Shown here in pieces: positions 1 through 9,091 of a stretch of 64,000 bases of DNA. The position numbers and the translations under genes are program-made. A model generated the notes under the pieces. The model searched no databases. It worked only from the letters and a program-made list of their open reading frames with translations, and was not told the origin of the DNA. Position 1 is the first letter of the stretch; every line of letters begins with the position of its first letter. Origin of the DNA: UBA10438 sp044238605 (GTDB taxonomy: Bacteria; Bacteroidota; Ignavibacteria; Kapaibacteriales; Kapaibacteriaceae); NCBI GenBank assembly GCA_044238605.1, contig JBIICY010000006.1, positions 148,146-212,145 on the forward strand, given 5' to 3'.

Positions 1-973
1 TTTACGGAAGCGTAGATTTATCGGCGCACTTGCGGCCTCGATACTCCTTGGCACATCATTGACCTATGGTGTCTACGGCCTACTCTCTAAGACACTTGCA
101 GGCACATACAAGAAGGATCAGGTGTTATTAGACCGTGCGCCGCTGATCTCCGTAACAACTCCTATTGCGTCGATTTCACGTGTTTCAACAATTGACGAAG
201 CATCAGAAACGGCATTTCCATCATTGCCCGTTAAACTCGACTCGATGCGAGCCCGAGGAATTCTGCGCATCGGCATAAAAACCTCTGACGTCCCTTGGTC
301 CTTCCATGGAGCGAATGGTAAACTTCTTGGATACGATGCAGATGTGATTCAGGCCATTGCAAACTTTAGCTCATTGAAGGTCCATGTCGTTGAGGCACCT
401 CTCGAAGTCTTGGAGCATATGATCAACAACAGTCAGTTGGATCTGGCGTTGGGTGGAATCGAAGAGAATGCATACCGAGCAGCCCGAGTGCATACCAGCA
501 ACGGGTATCAGACTGTGCATAGGGCGCTTGTTGCATGGCACCAAAACGTACTTACTGTGCAGAGTGCTGAGTTAAGCAGAATTAATCGTCCGCTCCGCAT
601 TGCCGTGGCAGACCCGTATATGCCTTCGGCCGATCTCAAGGATGCGATTGAGGAGTTTCTCGGTAATCCAGGCCCAGCAGTTCCTGTGAGTTTTGCCAGG
701 ATTGCTAACGTCAAAGACTTCTTTGTCAAGGGTCCTACAGACCGTTACGACGCTCTCCTGTTGAATGCTGAGGGCGGATCGTCGTGGTCTGTGCTTCATC
801 CGCAGACCGACGTGTTGACGGTGTTCGGCAGTGAGCTACCCAATCAGATTGTAATGCTGCTAGGCGGGACCGATTCGGAATGGCAGAATTACGTTAATGA
901 ATGGATCGGGATACAAACTTCAGAGCGACTCTTCGAAAAGCTGTATCGTCATTGGATCTTGGTTACAGAGTAA
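1..973 (+). CDS. Periplasmic solute-binding domain protein (family 3), 5' end outside window
   Basis: The reading frame is open from base 2, so the true start lies upstream of the window. The first visible residues (RKRRFIGALAASILLG) form a basic and hydrophobic segment, either the end of a signal peptide or the last membrane helix of a larger protein. The rest resembles the bacterial extracellular solute-binding fold of family 3: a RARGILRIGI strand, then GYDADVIQAIA, then a DLALGGI strand. Such domains bind amino acids or other small polar solutes in the periplasm. The linker with YKKDQVLLDRAPL resembles those of symporters fused to a C-terminal binding domain, so this may be the tail of such a fusion; that is inference. 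Its 3' end overlaps the convergent downstream gene by 25 bases, and the stop codon lies in a small palindrome (ACAGAG-TAA-CTCTGT). Confidence 0.6.
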   Translation, partial: LRKRRFIGALAASILLGTSLTYGVYGLLSKTLAGTYKKDQVLLDRAPLISVTTPIASISRVSTIDEASETAFPSLPVKLDSMRARGILRIGIKTSDVPWSFHGANGKLLGYDADVIQAIANFSSLKVHVVEAPLEVLEHMINNSQLDLALGGIEENAYRAARVHTSNGYQTVHRALVAWHQNVLTVQSAELSRINRPLRIAVADPYMPSADLKDAIEEFLGNPGPAVPVSFARIANVKDFFVKGPTDRYDALLLNAEGGSSWSVLHPQTDVLTVFGSELPNQIVMLLGGTDSEWQNYVNEWIGIQTSERLFEKLYRHWILVTE

Positions 974-3900
974 CTCTGTGTGGTCATTCCTTGCTTCCGG
1001 ATAAGCAGCGTGTAAGAACCTGCCGACAACATCCTGAGATCCAATTCAAGCTGACTTCCCTGAGCAACGTGCTGCTGTATAGTGCGCCCTGTGACATCGC
1101 ATAGGACCACGATTGCACCAGTTAGCTCTGCGTACGTTACGACTATGCGATCTGTTGTTGGGTTAGGACGCACCACACATGCGACTTCCATGTTGTCGGC
1201 AACGTCTGAGAGCACACCGGTAACAAACGCGCTGCGTTCGCTGTATACACCTACAGCATCTGCGTTTGCACTTCGCACCCGCCAGAAGTAACGTTTGTTA
1301 TTATCGAGTCCGCGCACAAGAATGGACGTGTCCATGTGATTGTCGATGTGAACGACCACAGGATTGAACGCAGCGTTGGGTGAGACTTCGATTCCGTACG
1401 ATACAGCTTGCGATACACGTTCCCATGTAAGCTGTGCCTGAACAACATCCTTCTCACCGTTGCTAGGAAGAAGAAGCGCAGGTGGCCGAACGGCTGTGCT
1501 GAAGGACCATGTTTCTGACACCGGACCTGCACCACCCCCACCATAGGGCTCTACGTTCCATGAATACGTTACCGGACCCTGTGCCAGCCCCTTTACATCG
1601 AGTTTTGTGCCGGCAACACCTTGTATTGTGCGCGCTAGCTCTGGCCTACCCTCTACCTGTAGACGTACCGTATAACTCACAGCTGATGCCGACGGATTCC
1701 ACGTCAACACCGTATCAGGTAAAATGCCACGCACATTTGTACTCGGCGAGACAAGCGTTGTGGTCAGAGGTTTTTCCGGCAGCGTTGTGATACTTCCGAC
1801 CAGGACACCGCGACCATGAGAAGCAACAGCGATCCGTTTGTCACTGGTGCGTGTCACAACCATGTCACAGGGAACATTTCCAAGTTCATCAACAGCTGTA
1901 GGTGTCCACACTGTAGACATACCGTTTGTGTTCGGCGTGAAGTACAATCCAGTAGATGTTGCAGCCACGAGAATGTTTGAGGTAGCATCGTAGGGAACAA
2001 TGCCAACCCAATTCACAGCTGGACCATTTCCCGATCCCGACGGGGCTTCTTCAAGATTTCCCGCTATTGCCTGCCAGGTTGTTCCGGCGTCAAACGTTTC
2101 CCAGATGCTGATGAGTCCATAATTCGAAAAACATGCTACTAGATGTTTGCGGTCGCGCTTGTCAATGGTAATGCTGTTTACAAATCCTCCACTGCGCATC
2201 GCAGACCATGTAACATCGCGTGGTGTAGGATTTCCAACATCGGCACTATCAAGCATGTAGATCTTGCCATTGGAGGTGCCGTAATACACACGGTGGTGCA
2301 GGCCATCATCAGTGACTGTTGCCGCAAGGCATGATATCTGGTTGATGCCAACATCTGTTACCGATAACGAATCCCAATTCACGCGTGTTGAGTCGGAGTT
2401 GCCCGTAGGTATAATAGTTACATCTCTGTTACGCCAGAGTGCATTACCACCGGCAACATAGACGCATTGCTCGTTGACTGGATGCGGCACATATGGGTTA
2501 ATGAAGAGATAGTCAGTTGGGCCTATGGGATCGATACGCGTACGACTCTTCTCTGTTCCGTCCATGTTGTATGCTACACGATACACACGACCCTGCTGGG
2601 AGGAATAGTATACAGCGCGTCCCGAATCGGCGAAGTACGAGTATGCACCGTCACCGCCACCAATGCGTTTCCAGAACGCCTCGGTTAACTCAGTCGACGT
2701 CATCCATACTGAATTGTCCTGCATGCCCCCTATCAGACGCGGGCTAGCATCCTTCTGCTCCATGTCTACGGTATAGAACTGTGTTGTGATGTATCCCCGA
2801 TTAAGGTCGGTCCACTCAACATTCTCAGCAGCAACATTGCTCGTGCGATACACACCACCATCATTGATGCTTACCATCTCCGTGGTACGGGTTGGATGGA
2901 AGAAGACATCGTGCTGGTCTGGATGATGATTGATGTATGATGTGTATTTGTCGAAGGAGGGTGTGGGTTTCCAGTATCCCCCAATCCAGTTCCATTTCGT
3001 TGGTGTTGTGAAGCCATCGGCTGAAACGTAGAGGTTTGTGCCACCAACCACAACGACATTGGGATCATGTGGCGAGACCTTTACAAGAAGATCATATCCT
3101 CCTTGAGAGTAGAAGTCGCCCCGTTGCTCATTTGTCAGCGGAAGATTCGCCGAGAGATTCGTCCACTCACCAGGCGGTGTAGCTCCGTATCCATAACGCC
3201 AGAGACTGTGCCACTCAAAGCGCTCTTCTCCACGATAGAGCGTACTGCCCTTGGCGCCTTGTCCGGGTGTTTCGGCGAGGGCGTAGATACCATCGGGGGA
3301 CTGTGGAATGCTGGCTAAGACGATTCGTTTGACATCATTACGCATGTCTGCCGGCGTAACATTCGTCCACGTTACACCATCCGTACTCTTGAAGATTCCC
3401 CAGCGAGATGCCACAGAACCGGCAGAGCCTGTAAATGCACCAAGTGCTGCATACAATGTTCCATTGGGCGTAACGACAACTTCGCTAAACAGTGCATTGC
3501 TCGAAAGCACGCTCTTCCACGTTGTGCCACCGTCAACGGAGCGATACAGCCCCGACCGTGCAGTTGCAACGTAAACTTCTTGAGTATCGCGCAGTGGGTG
3601 CACAAGGATCCGCCATGTATAGGCAAACTGATGTGAGGCAGGCGCACTGTTTGACACGGTGGAGGCAAGGGGCTTCCACGACGCTCCGTTATCGGTAGAC
3701 TTGAGAATACCATTGCCGGATATCTGTGCAGAGTTTCCGTAGATCTCGCCTGTTCCTGCATACCATGTGTCTTCGAACCCAGCGCGTGTGTCTTGCGCTA
3801 AGCATGCTATGGAGTGCAGCTGCTCAGGTTTGGTCTGAAGTGTCCACGAACCCCCTTCATTTGTCGAGCGCCAGATGCCACCTGATACCGCGCCAACAAC

Positions 3901-4212
3901 CATCGTCTTGGCATCACGAACATCATATGCGCCCGCTCTGGTGCGTCCGCCAATGTTCCAAGGTCCGTTAGACTTCCACTCCCCATACGATAGCACATCT
4001 TCAACGTTCTTATCGCCCAGAACATCCCGCTGCAGACGTGCAGCAAACGCAAGTTCCCGAGCTCGCATACCATCCGGGATAGCCCCTTGATCAACGTCGC
4101 GATACTTGAGCTGCTCAAACTCCCGCCTGCCCTGAACGGATGGTCCGTCGGGGGTATGCGTTGTCGAACATGCTATGATGAGGAACGGGGCAAGGAGAAG
4201 GAGTGTTTTCAT
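949..4212 (-). CDS. Secreted sortilin/BNR beta-propeller protein with FnIII-like domains and T9SS sorting domain
   Basis: This 1087-residue extracellular protein begins with a lipoprotein-like signal (MKTLLLLAPFLIIACST, Cys15). The body carries repeated Asp-box blades such as RSTNEGGSWT, KSTDNGASW, RSVDGGTTW and KSTDGVTW, typical of sortilin/BNR propellers. Two fibronectin-III-like modules follow at roughly residues 830-1000 (LTWNPSASAVSYTVRL and LTWERVSQAVSYGIEV). The last 80 residues match a type IX secretion sorting domain: a VRPNPTTDRI start, VLCDVTGRTI, and LSAGSYTLLIRK. The domain architecture is seen directly; the substrate is unknown. A lipobox together with a T9SS C-terminal domain is an odd combination, because T9SS cargo usually carries a plain signal peptide. 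The gene lies 3 bases downstream of the flippase gene on the same strand, so the two may be co-transcribed. Confidence 0.8.
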   Translation of the reverse strand: MKTLLLLAPFLIIACSTTHTPDGPSVQGRREFEQLKYRDVDQGAIPDGMRARELAFAARLQRDVLGDKNVEDVLSYGEWKSNGPWNIGGRTRAGAYDVRDAKTMVVGAVSGGIWRSTNEGGSWTLQTKPEQLHSIACLAQDTRAGFEDTWYAGTGEIYGNSAQISGNGILKSTDNGASWKPLASTVSNSAPASHQFAYTWRILVHPLRDTQEVYVATARSGLYRSVDGGTTWKSVLSSNALFSEVVVTPNGTLYAALGAFTGSAGSVASRWGIFKSTDGVTWTNVTPADMRNDVKRIVLASIPQSPDGIYALAETPGQGAKGSTLYRGEERFEWHSLWRYGYGATPPGEWTNLSANLPLTNEQRGDFYSQGGYDLLVKVSPHDPNVVVVGGTNLYVSADGFTTPTKWNWIGGYWKPTPSFDKYTSYINHHPDQHDVFFHPTRTTEMVSINDGGVYRTSNVAAENVEWTDLNRGYITTQFYTVDMEQKDASPRLIGGMQDNSVWMTSTELTEAFWKRIGGGDGAYSYFADSGRAVYYSSQQGRVYRVAYNMDGTEKSRTRIDPIGPTDYLFINPYVPHPVNEQCVYVAGGNALWRNRDVTIIPTGNSDSTRVNWDSLSVTDVGINQISCLAATVTDDGLHHRVYYGTSNGKIYMLDSADVGNPTPRDVTWSAMRSGGFVNSITIDKRDRKHLVACFSNYGLISIWETFDAGTTWQAIAGNLEEAPSGSGNGPAVNWVGIVPYDATSNILVAATSTGLYFTPNTNGMSTVWTPTAVDELGNVPCDMVVTRTSDKRIAVASHGRGVLVGSITTLPEKPLTTTLVSPSTNVRGILPDTVLTWNPSASAVSYTVRLQVEGRPELARTIQGVAGTKLDVKGLAQGPVTYSWNVEPYGGGGAGPVSETWSFSTAVRPPALLLPSNGEKDVVQAQLTWERVSQAVSYGIEVSPNAAFNPVVVHIDNHMDTSILVRGLDNNKRYFWRVRSANADAVGVYSERSAFVTGVLSDVADNMEVACVVRPNPTTDRIVVTYAELTGAIVVLCDVTGRTIQQHVAQGSQLELDLRMLSAGSYTLLIRKQGMTTQSYSVTKIQ

Positions 4213-4215
4213 GTT

Positions 4216-5688
4216 CTATTTCAGTTTCACGTTCTTCACAAACGGCATGCATCCCAGAACATACACTGCTACCCCAAGAGTTCTGATCACGACATCGCCA
4301 ATTGAAGATGAAATGTTCGCACCCGACAACTCTCTAGACAGCATGGCGTATCCGGTCCCAAACCATACTGCAGCGCAAAGCAGGATTATCGCAAGAACCT
4401 TCCCCCACTCATACTTCATGGGGTAGATGCGCCGGACGAAGACGTAGAGGATTACGGCGCTTACGAGGTAGGCCACAACCTTTGCCCAGGCGGCACCCTC
4501 GAGACCATAGATGGGAACGAGTAGCCATGTGGCAGCAACGCTGATCACAGCAGCGATACCCGTGGCTAGAGGAAAGAACCCAGTGCGTTTCTGAATGTGA
4601 AGCCCGGCAGCCATGTTGATGAAGACGCCGTTGAAGAAGTAGGCGATCATAACGATCGGTATAATCGTCATCCCATCCCAGTACTCCGGATTGATAAAGC
4701 GTCCACCGATAAACGGCATGCGAACAACATACTCGATAAAGAATGTTGTGATCAGAAAGATCGCTCCGCAGACTGCCGTAAATACCGTAAACACTCTTGC
4801 AAAGAGATCCCTTGCCCCGGGCTCGTCACGATGGTTTAGATAAAACGGTTTCCACGCGTATTCAAACACGGTAACGAACATCATCATGGGAATAGCCAGA
4901 CGGAAGTTCGTCTGATACATCCCGACGACGCTTGCACTCGTAAGCATGAGCATAATAGGTCTATCGGCCACCTGCACCATGATCGATGAGAAATTCGACG
5001 GCACGGTTGGGAGTCCAAAGGCAAGCATGTCTTTGAGAAGGGGCTTCCAGGAGGAGGGTACGGGGGTACAAAGGGTACGGAGGGTACTGGGGACGAATGC
5101 GACAAACGTTACGAGACTTCCAATGATGCCACCAAGAAGAGCCCCTTCGATGCGCCAGCGCAACTGCTCAACAAACACAAGGGTGAAGAAAAACGTCACC
5201 ACAACACTCAACAGACGCAAGAGGGCAAACGAGCGCGGACGCTGTTGCATGCGAAGCCGGGCAAACGGGATGAGTACAAGCGCGTCGAGAAGTGGTATGC
5301 AGGCCGCGAGTACGATGTAGCGCGAGCCCCCTTCGCCAAGTTGCAATACGCTTGACTCAGCGATGGGCTGGGCAAACAGCATCGTCAGTGTTGTCACAAC
5401 AACGCCCAACAGTGCAACAGTTACATATGAGACCGTGAACACTCTGTCGTTGTTGGCCTGATTTCCCTTTTGCCAGAACCTCATAAACGCAGGCTCCATG
5501 CCAAGCGAGTACACGATATTCACAAAGGCAATCATCGCATAAATGCCCGATACCTCGCCAACCTCCTGCTTTGTTAAGTAGTTGGTAAACAGCGGCGTAA
5601 GCAGAAAGGTCAGGAACCTTGAAAGCACGGTCGAAACGCCGTAGACAACGGTATCAGAGGCTAACGATGAGATCGAGGGTGACATCAA
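4216..5688 (-). CDS. Polysaccharide flippase (Wzx/PST family, MATE-like)
   Basis: This 490-residue membrane protein has about 12-14 predicted hydrophobic helices and begins SISSLASDTVVYGVSTVLSR, the usual opening of lipopolysaccharide/O-antigen flippases. Further family-like segments are TPLFTNYLTKQEVGEVS and PAFMRFWQKG, plus a conserved central stretch with AFGLPTVPSNFSSIM. Members move lipid-linked oligosaccharides across the inner membrane for capsule, O-antigen or exopolysaccharide assembly. No sugar-synthesis genes adjoin it here, so the substrate cannot be inferred. An MviN/MurJ role is less likely given the N-terminus. The start at 5688 is the only Met in good position and leaves an 83-base gap to the divergent M28 peptidase. 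A GGGTAC-rich stretch near 5050-5085 encodes part of a loop. Confidence 0.85.
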   Translation of the reverse strand: MMSPSISSLASDTVVYGVSTVLSRFLTFLLTPLFTNYLTKQEVGEVSGIYAMIAFVNIVYSLGMEPAFMRFWQKGNQANNDRVFTVSYVTVALLGVVVTTLTMLFAQPIAESSVLQLGEGGSRYIVLAACIPLLDALVLIPFARLRMQQRPRSFALLRLLSVVVTFFFTLVFVEQLRWRIEGALLGGIIGSLVTFVAFVPSTLRTLCTPVPSSWKPLLKDMLAFGLPTVPSNFSSIMVQVADRPIMLMLTSASVVGMYQTNFRLAIPMMMFVTVFEYAWKPFYLNHRDEPGARDLFARVFTVFTAVCGAIFLITTFFIEYVVRMPFIGGRFINPEYWDGMTIIPIVMIAYFFNGVFINMAAGLHIQKRTGFFPLATGIAAVISVAATWLLVPIYGLEGAAWAKVVAYLVSAVILYVFVRRIYPMKYEWGKVLAIILLCAAVWFGTGYAMLSRELSGANISSSIGDVVIRTLGVAVYVLGCMPFVKNVKLK

Positions 5689-5771
5689 TCGGTGTTAGTA
5701 CGCGTCGGTGAGAGGACGTAGTTTTGCAGCAGTATTCTACCCTGCAGCACTACAAACATAGGCACAGCACC

Positions 5772-7601
5772 ATGCGGAATCTGATCAAATTCCTCGCCGT
5801 TACCGCAGTTCTCACGTTTACCACAAGTCCATATGCCGCAAGCCAAGTAGCCGCCACTATGGAAGGACAGCGCGTGCTGGACCACGTACGAGTACTTGCC
5901 TCTGATAGCTGCGCCGGACGCGGCCCGGGCTCTGCCGGTATCGAAAAGGCGGCTGCCTATATCACCGACTACTTTTCGCAATTGCGATTGCGTCAGGGCG
6001 GACGTGCAGGGTATGCTGATACGTTTAGCATGACAACTGGCATCAAGACAGGACCAAAGAACTCTGTCTCGTTTGGTGTGCTCATCGAGCGTCCTGGTGT
6101 GCCCCTTGACCAGACAAAGCCCATACAGATCGGCTGGAAGGTTGGCGCAGATTATCAACCGTACGGCTTTAGCGAGTCGGGTGTTGCCTCTGGCGATATC
6201 GCATTTGTGGGCTATGGTATAACGTCGTCTACCTACGACGACTATGCCGGTATTGATGTGAAAGGCAAGATCGTAATCATGCTTCGCGGCCTTCCAAAGT
6301 GGGCAGAAAAGAACGAATCCATGCGCCAGCTCTCATCGATCCGCACCAAGGCAACAGCCGCGCGTGAAAAAGGTGCACTTGCGGTGATCTTCGTAAACAA
6401 GAACGGCGATTCTGCTGATGTGCTTGAACGCTTCGGGCTAGACCGCCTCGGTAAGAACTCCGGTATCATTGCACTACAGGCAAGGCGCTCTACCTGTGCA
6501 AAGGTCTTCCCTGCCAAGGGTACTTCGCTGTTTGTTGCCGAGCAGGAGATCGAGAAAACACAGAAGCCAAAGTCCTTCCTCCTTGCAAACACAACAGCAA
6601 ATCTTAGCGTTGACCTCGTGTTCCAAGAAAGCACCACACAGAACATCATTGGAATCGTAGAGGGGACAGATCCACGTCTGCGCAATGAGTACGTTGTTGT
6701 AGGTGCTCACTACGATCATATCGGCATGGGAGATGAGAACTCTCTTGCATCAACAACAGAACCAATGATTCACTTTGGAGCCGACGATAATGCCTCTGGT
6801 ACGGCAGGTGTGCTCGAACTCGCACAGGCGTTCAAGCGTAAGCCGGCCAAGCGCAGTATTGTCTTTATGACGTTCTCAGGGGAAGAAAAGGGGCTTCTTG
6901 GTTCGAAGCATTGGGTCTCAAATCCGACAATACCAATCAACCAAGTTGCGGCGATGATAAACCTTGATATGATTGGTCGTCTCAAGGACGGCAAGCTCAA
7001 TATTCAGGGTACCGGCACATCTTCCATCTGGCCAAGAGTGATCGATTCTGCAAAGGCCGGTCTGCCCCTTACAGTAACGACAACTGCAGATGGATTTGGT
7101 CCTAGCGATCACTCATCATTTACGGCAAAGAACATTCCGGTGCTGTTCTATTTCACTGGATTACACGGAGACTATCATCGTCCGTCCGATACATGGGACA
7201 AGGTGAACGCAGACGGCATTGCAACTGTTGTTAAGATGGTCGAGAAGACTGTTCGCATTATTGCTGATTCTGCGGCACGTCCAGAATTCACCAAGGGCGC
7301 AGAAAAGCCTGCTGCACAGCAGTCCTCAAGCATCGCGCTGAAGGTAACCTTTGGTATCATCCCTGACTATGGCGATGATCCTCAAGGTCTTCATATCACG
7401 GGCGTTAAGCCCGGCAGCCCAGCCGAAAAGGGCGGACTCATTGGTGAGGACATCATAACTGCCGTAGGTCCTACAACCGTGAAGAACATCTACGATCTCA
7501 TGGCCGCATTGGGTACGTTTAAGCCTGGCGATACAACCACAGTTAAGGTTATCCGCGACGGCAAGACACTAGAAAAGACCGTAACATTCACCGGCAAGTA
7601 A
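5772..7601 (+). CDS. M28 family zinc aminopeptidase with PA insert and C-terminal PDZ domain
   Basis: This is a secreted 609-residue protein. The start at 5772 was chosen because MRNLIKFLAVTAVLTFTT forms a signal peptide, while the 16 codons upstream are polar. A protease-associated-like insert lies around residues 140-190 (GDIAFVGYGI, YAGIDVKGKIVIMLRG). The M28 di-zinc catalytic core follows: GAHYDHIG, GADDNASGTAGVLELA, FSGEEKGLLGS, NLDMIGR and the final HGDYHRPSDTWDKV. A PDZ domain occupies the last 90 residues (GITGVKPGSPAEKGGL-like motif and GEDIITAVG). It probably removes N-terminal residues from peptides in the periplasm or outside the cell. A second, unrelated-looking M28 peptidase is encoded convergently next door, with a heptad-repeat array between the two. 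Confidence 0.88.
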   Translation: MRNLIKFLAVTAVLTFTTSPYAASQVAATMEGQRVLDHVRVLASDSCAGRGPGSAGIEKAAAYITDYFSQLRLRQGGRAGYADTFSMTTGIKTGPKNSVSFGVLIERPGVPLDQTKPIQIGWKVGADYQPYGFSESGVASGDIAFVGYGITSSTYDDYAGIDVKGKIVIMLRGLPKWAEKNESMRQLSSIRTKATAAREKGALAVIFVNKNGDSADVLERFGLDRLGKNSGIIALQARRSTCAKVFPAKGTSLFVAEQEIEKTQKPKSFLLANTTANLSVDLVFQESTTQNIIGIVEGTDPRLRNEYVVVGAHYDHIGMGDENSLASTTEPMIHFGADDNASGTAGVLELAQAFKRKPAKRSIVFMTFSGEEKGLLGSKHWVSNPTIPINQVAAMINLDMIGRLKDGKLNIQGTGTSSIWPRVIDSAKAGLPLTVTTTADGFGPSDHSSFTAKNIPVLFYFTGLHGDYHRPSDTWDKVNADGIATVVKMVEKTVRIIADSAARPEFTKGAEKPAAQQSSSIALKVTFGIIPDYGDDPQGLHITGVKPGSPAEKGGLIGEDIITAVGPTTVKNIYDLMAALGTFKPGDTTTVKVIRDGKTLEKTVTFTGK

Positions 7602-7605
7602 CCCA

Positions 7606-7654
7606 CTCGCTACTCGCTACTCGCTGTTCGCTGCTCGCTGCTCGCTGCTCGCTG
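7606..7654 (-). repeat. Heptad array A (7 units of CTCGCTA/CTCGCTG/TTCGCTG)
   Basis: Seven perfect 7-base units run without interruption. Read on the minus strand they are GAGCAGC, GAACAGC and GAGTAGC. The array starts directly after the TAA stop of the minus-strand M28 peptidase and fills the gap to the convergent plus-strand peptidase. Confidence 0.95.
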
Positions 7655-7655
7655 C

Positions 7656-8987
7656 TTACCTGTTTGCCCAACACCACGACAGCACCGCCATTGCGTACAC
7701 GCAGTCGTTAACCTCGTGCTGCTTGAGCTTGTCTACTGTATCACCCTCTGTGTGGTGATACCAGAAGTACCGGTCACCCTGTACTTCGAGTCCGGCCATA
7801 ACAGCCCCATAGGCCTTTAACGGACCAATATCTGCTCCGCCACCGCCTTCTGTGATGTTGTTGGCGTGGACTGGTGAGAGAAGCTTGGCAATGTCTTCCA
7901 TGGCGGCTTTCTCAGCTCCCTTTGCGTCGGTGTTGAATCCTGTTGGCGCAAAGACACCTGCATCTGACTCTATCGCAAGCAGGTGCTTTTCGTTTGGGGT
8001 CTGCTTAGCGTATCCCTCGCCCCCTCGCAAGCCGTTTTCTTCATTGGTCCAGAAGCATACTCGGATAGTACGCTTAGGACGCATACCAAGCTGCTGCATC
8101 ATGTACAGCGCGCGCCATGCGGCTATGCATCCGCCTGCATCATCCATAGCGCCGGTGCCGATATCCCACGAGTCGATATGTCCGCCCATCACCACTACTT
8201 CGTTTGGTAGCTCCGAGCCAGGGATCTCAATGATCACATTGCGGGAGGGGGCATCTGGCATCCACTTGGCTTCCATGGAAACTGTCAGCTGCATGTTCTC
8301 TTCCCTATCCTGCATGCGCTGCATCAACAGAGCATCCTCAATGGTGATTGCTCCGCACGGAATCTTTGGCACACCGTCCTTGTACCCCATGCCCCCTGTG
8401 TGAACCGTTTGGATGCCGTCTGGACCAACACTGCGCATCAGTGTGGCAACAGCGCCAAGTTCGGCTGCGGCAGATGGTCCGTTATAGCGGTAGTTCACGG
8501 TCTCACCGTATGTCGTAAACGGCACGTTATACACCACGATCTTGCCCGGCACTTCTGCCTTGCGCTGCTTGAGTTCATCGTAGGATTTCACTACGAGCAC
8601 ACCTGCGGTAAGGGGCTTTCCGTCTGTACCGACACTGCCGCCCAGACCACAGAACTGCATCGTGCGAGCCATTGGCTGCGTCATCGATAGCGCTTCCTTG
8701 CCACGCTTCCAGTTCGGAACCATCACCGGTTGGGTTTTCACGTTCCAGCCTTCTGACGTCATTTTCTCAATAAGCCAGTCAAGCCCCTTCTCAAGATTCT
8801 CCGAACCGCTGATGCGGCGAGGGTAATGATCGGTGAAGTCAGCGATCAGGTCATAGCAACCACGGTCTTCCCTGGTCCATGCCAGCATTCGGTTAGCATC
8901 AGCCTTAAACCGCTTCGATAACTCGTCTCCAGCGATCAGGTTGAATGTTGATGTTGCAACGAGGGCAATCAGGAGAAGCTGTTTCAT
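7656..8987 (-). CDS. M28 family peptidase (carboxypeptidase Q-like)
   Basis: This 443-residue secreted metallopeptidase has its start at 8987, because MKQLLLIALVATSTFNLIAG is a clean signal peptide; the longer frame adds 22 residues that do not belong. Catalytic features of the M28 fold are visible: VVVMGGHIDSWDIGTGAMDDAGG with the first metal-binding His and Asp, FWTNEENGLRGGEGY with the catalytic Glu, and a late YHHTEGDTVDK with the last His ligand. A PA-like insert surrounds GKIVVYNVPF. The arrangement resembles plasma glutamate carboxypeptidase / carboxypeptidase Q, which cleaves dipeptides. The stop codon abuts heptad array A. The gene is divergent from the GNAT gene, with a 104-base shared upstream region. 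Confidence 0.88.
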   Translation of the reverse strand: MKQLLLIALVATSTFNLIAGDELSKRFKADANRMLAWTREDRGCYDLIADFTDHYPRRISGSENLEKGLDWLIEKMTSEGWNVKTQPVMVPNWKRGKEALSMTQPMARTMQFCGLGGSVGTDGKPLTAGVLVVKSYDELKQRKAEVPGKIVVYNVPFTTYGETVNYRYNGPSAAAELGAVATLMRSVGPDGIQTVHTGGMGYKDGVPKIPCGAITIEDALLMQRMQDREENMQLTVSMEAKWMPDAPSRNVIIEIPGSELPNEVVVMGGHIDSWDIGTGAMDDAGGCIAAWRALYMMQQLGMRPKRTIRVCFWTNEENGLRGGEGYAKQTPNEKHLLAIESDAGVFAPTGFNTDAKGAEKAAMEDIAKLLSPVHANNITEGGGGADIGPLKAYGAVMAGLEVQGDRYFWYHHTEGDTVDKLKQHEVNDCVYAMAVLSWCWANR

Positions 8988-9042
8988 GGAGAGAGTGCCG
9001 AGAATTTTCGAGAAAGCAAAAAATACGACGGCCAGCCGTTGG

Positions 9043-9050
9043 TATCTTTG
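9043..9050 (+). promoter_or_regulatory. Candidate Bacteroidota-type -7 box TATCTTTG
   Basis: TATCTTTG matches the TAnnTTTG -7 element described for Bacteroidota sigma factor promoters and lies 42 bases before the GNAT start. I do not see a convincing TTTG at -33, so support is partial. Similar boxes precede miaB and tRNA-Leu. Confidence 0.35.
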
Positions 9051-9091
9051 CACGTGGCGAATTTATTTTTTCAGTCTGCAGAGCGCCTACC

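Noticed and set aside
5050..5090. GGGTAC-rich tract in the flippase gene as a member of the TACTGGG heptad family
   Set aside because: Spacing between GTAC units is 8 and 9, not 7, and the tract encodes a normal loop of the protein.
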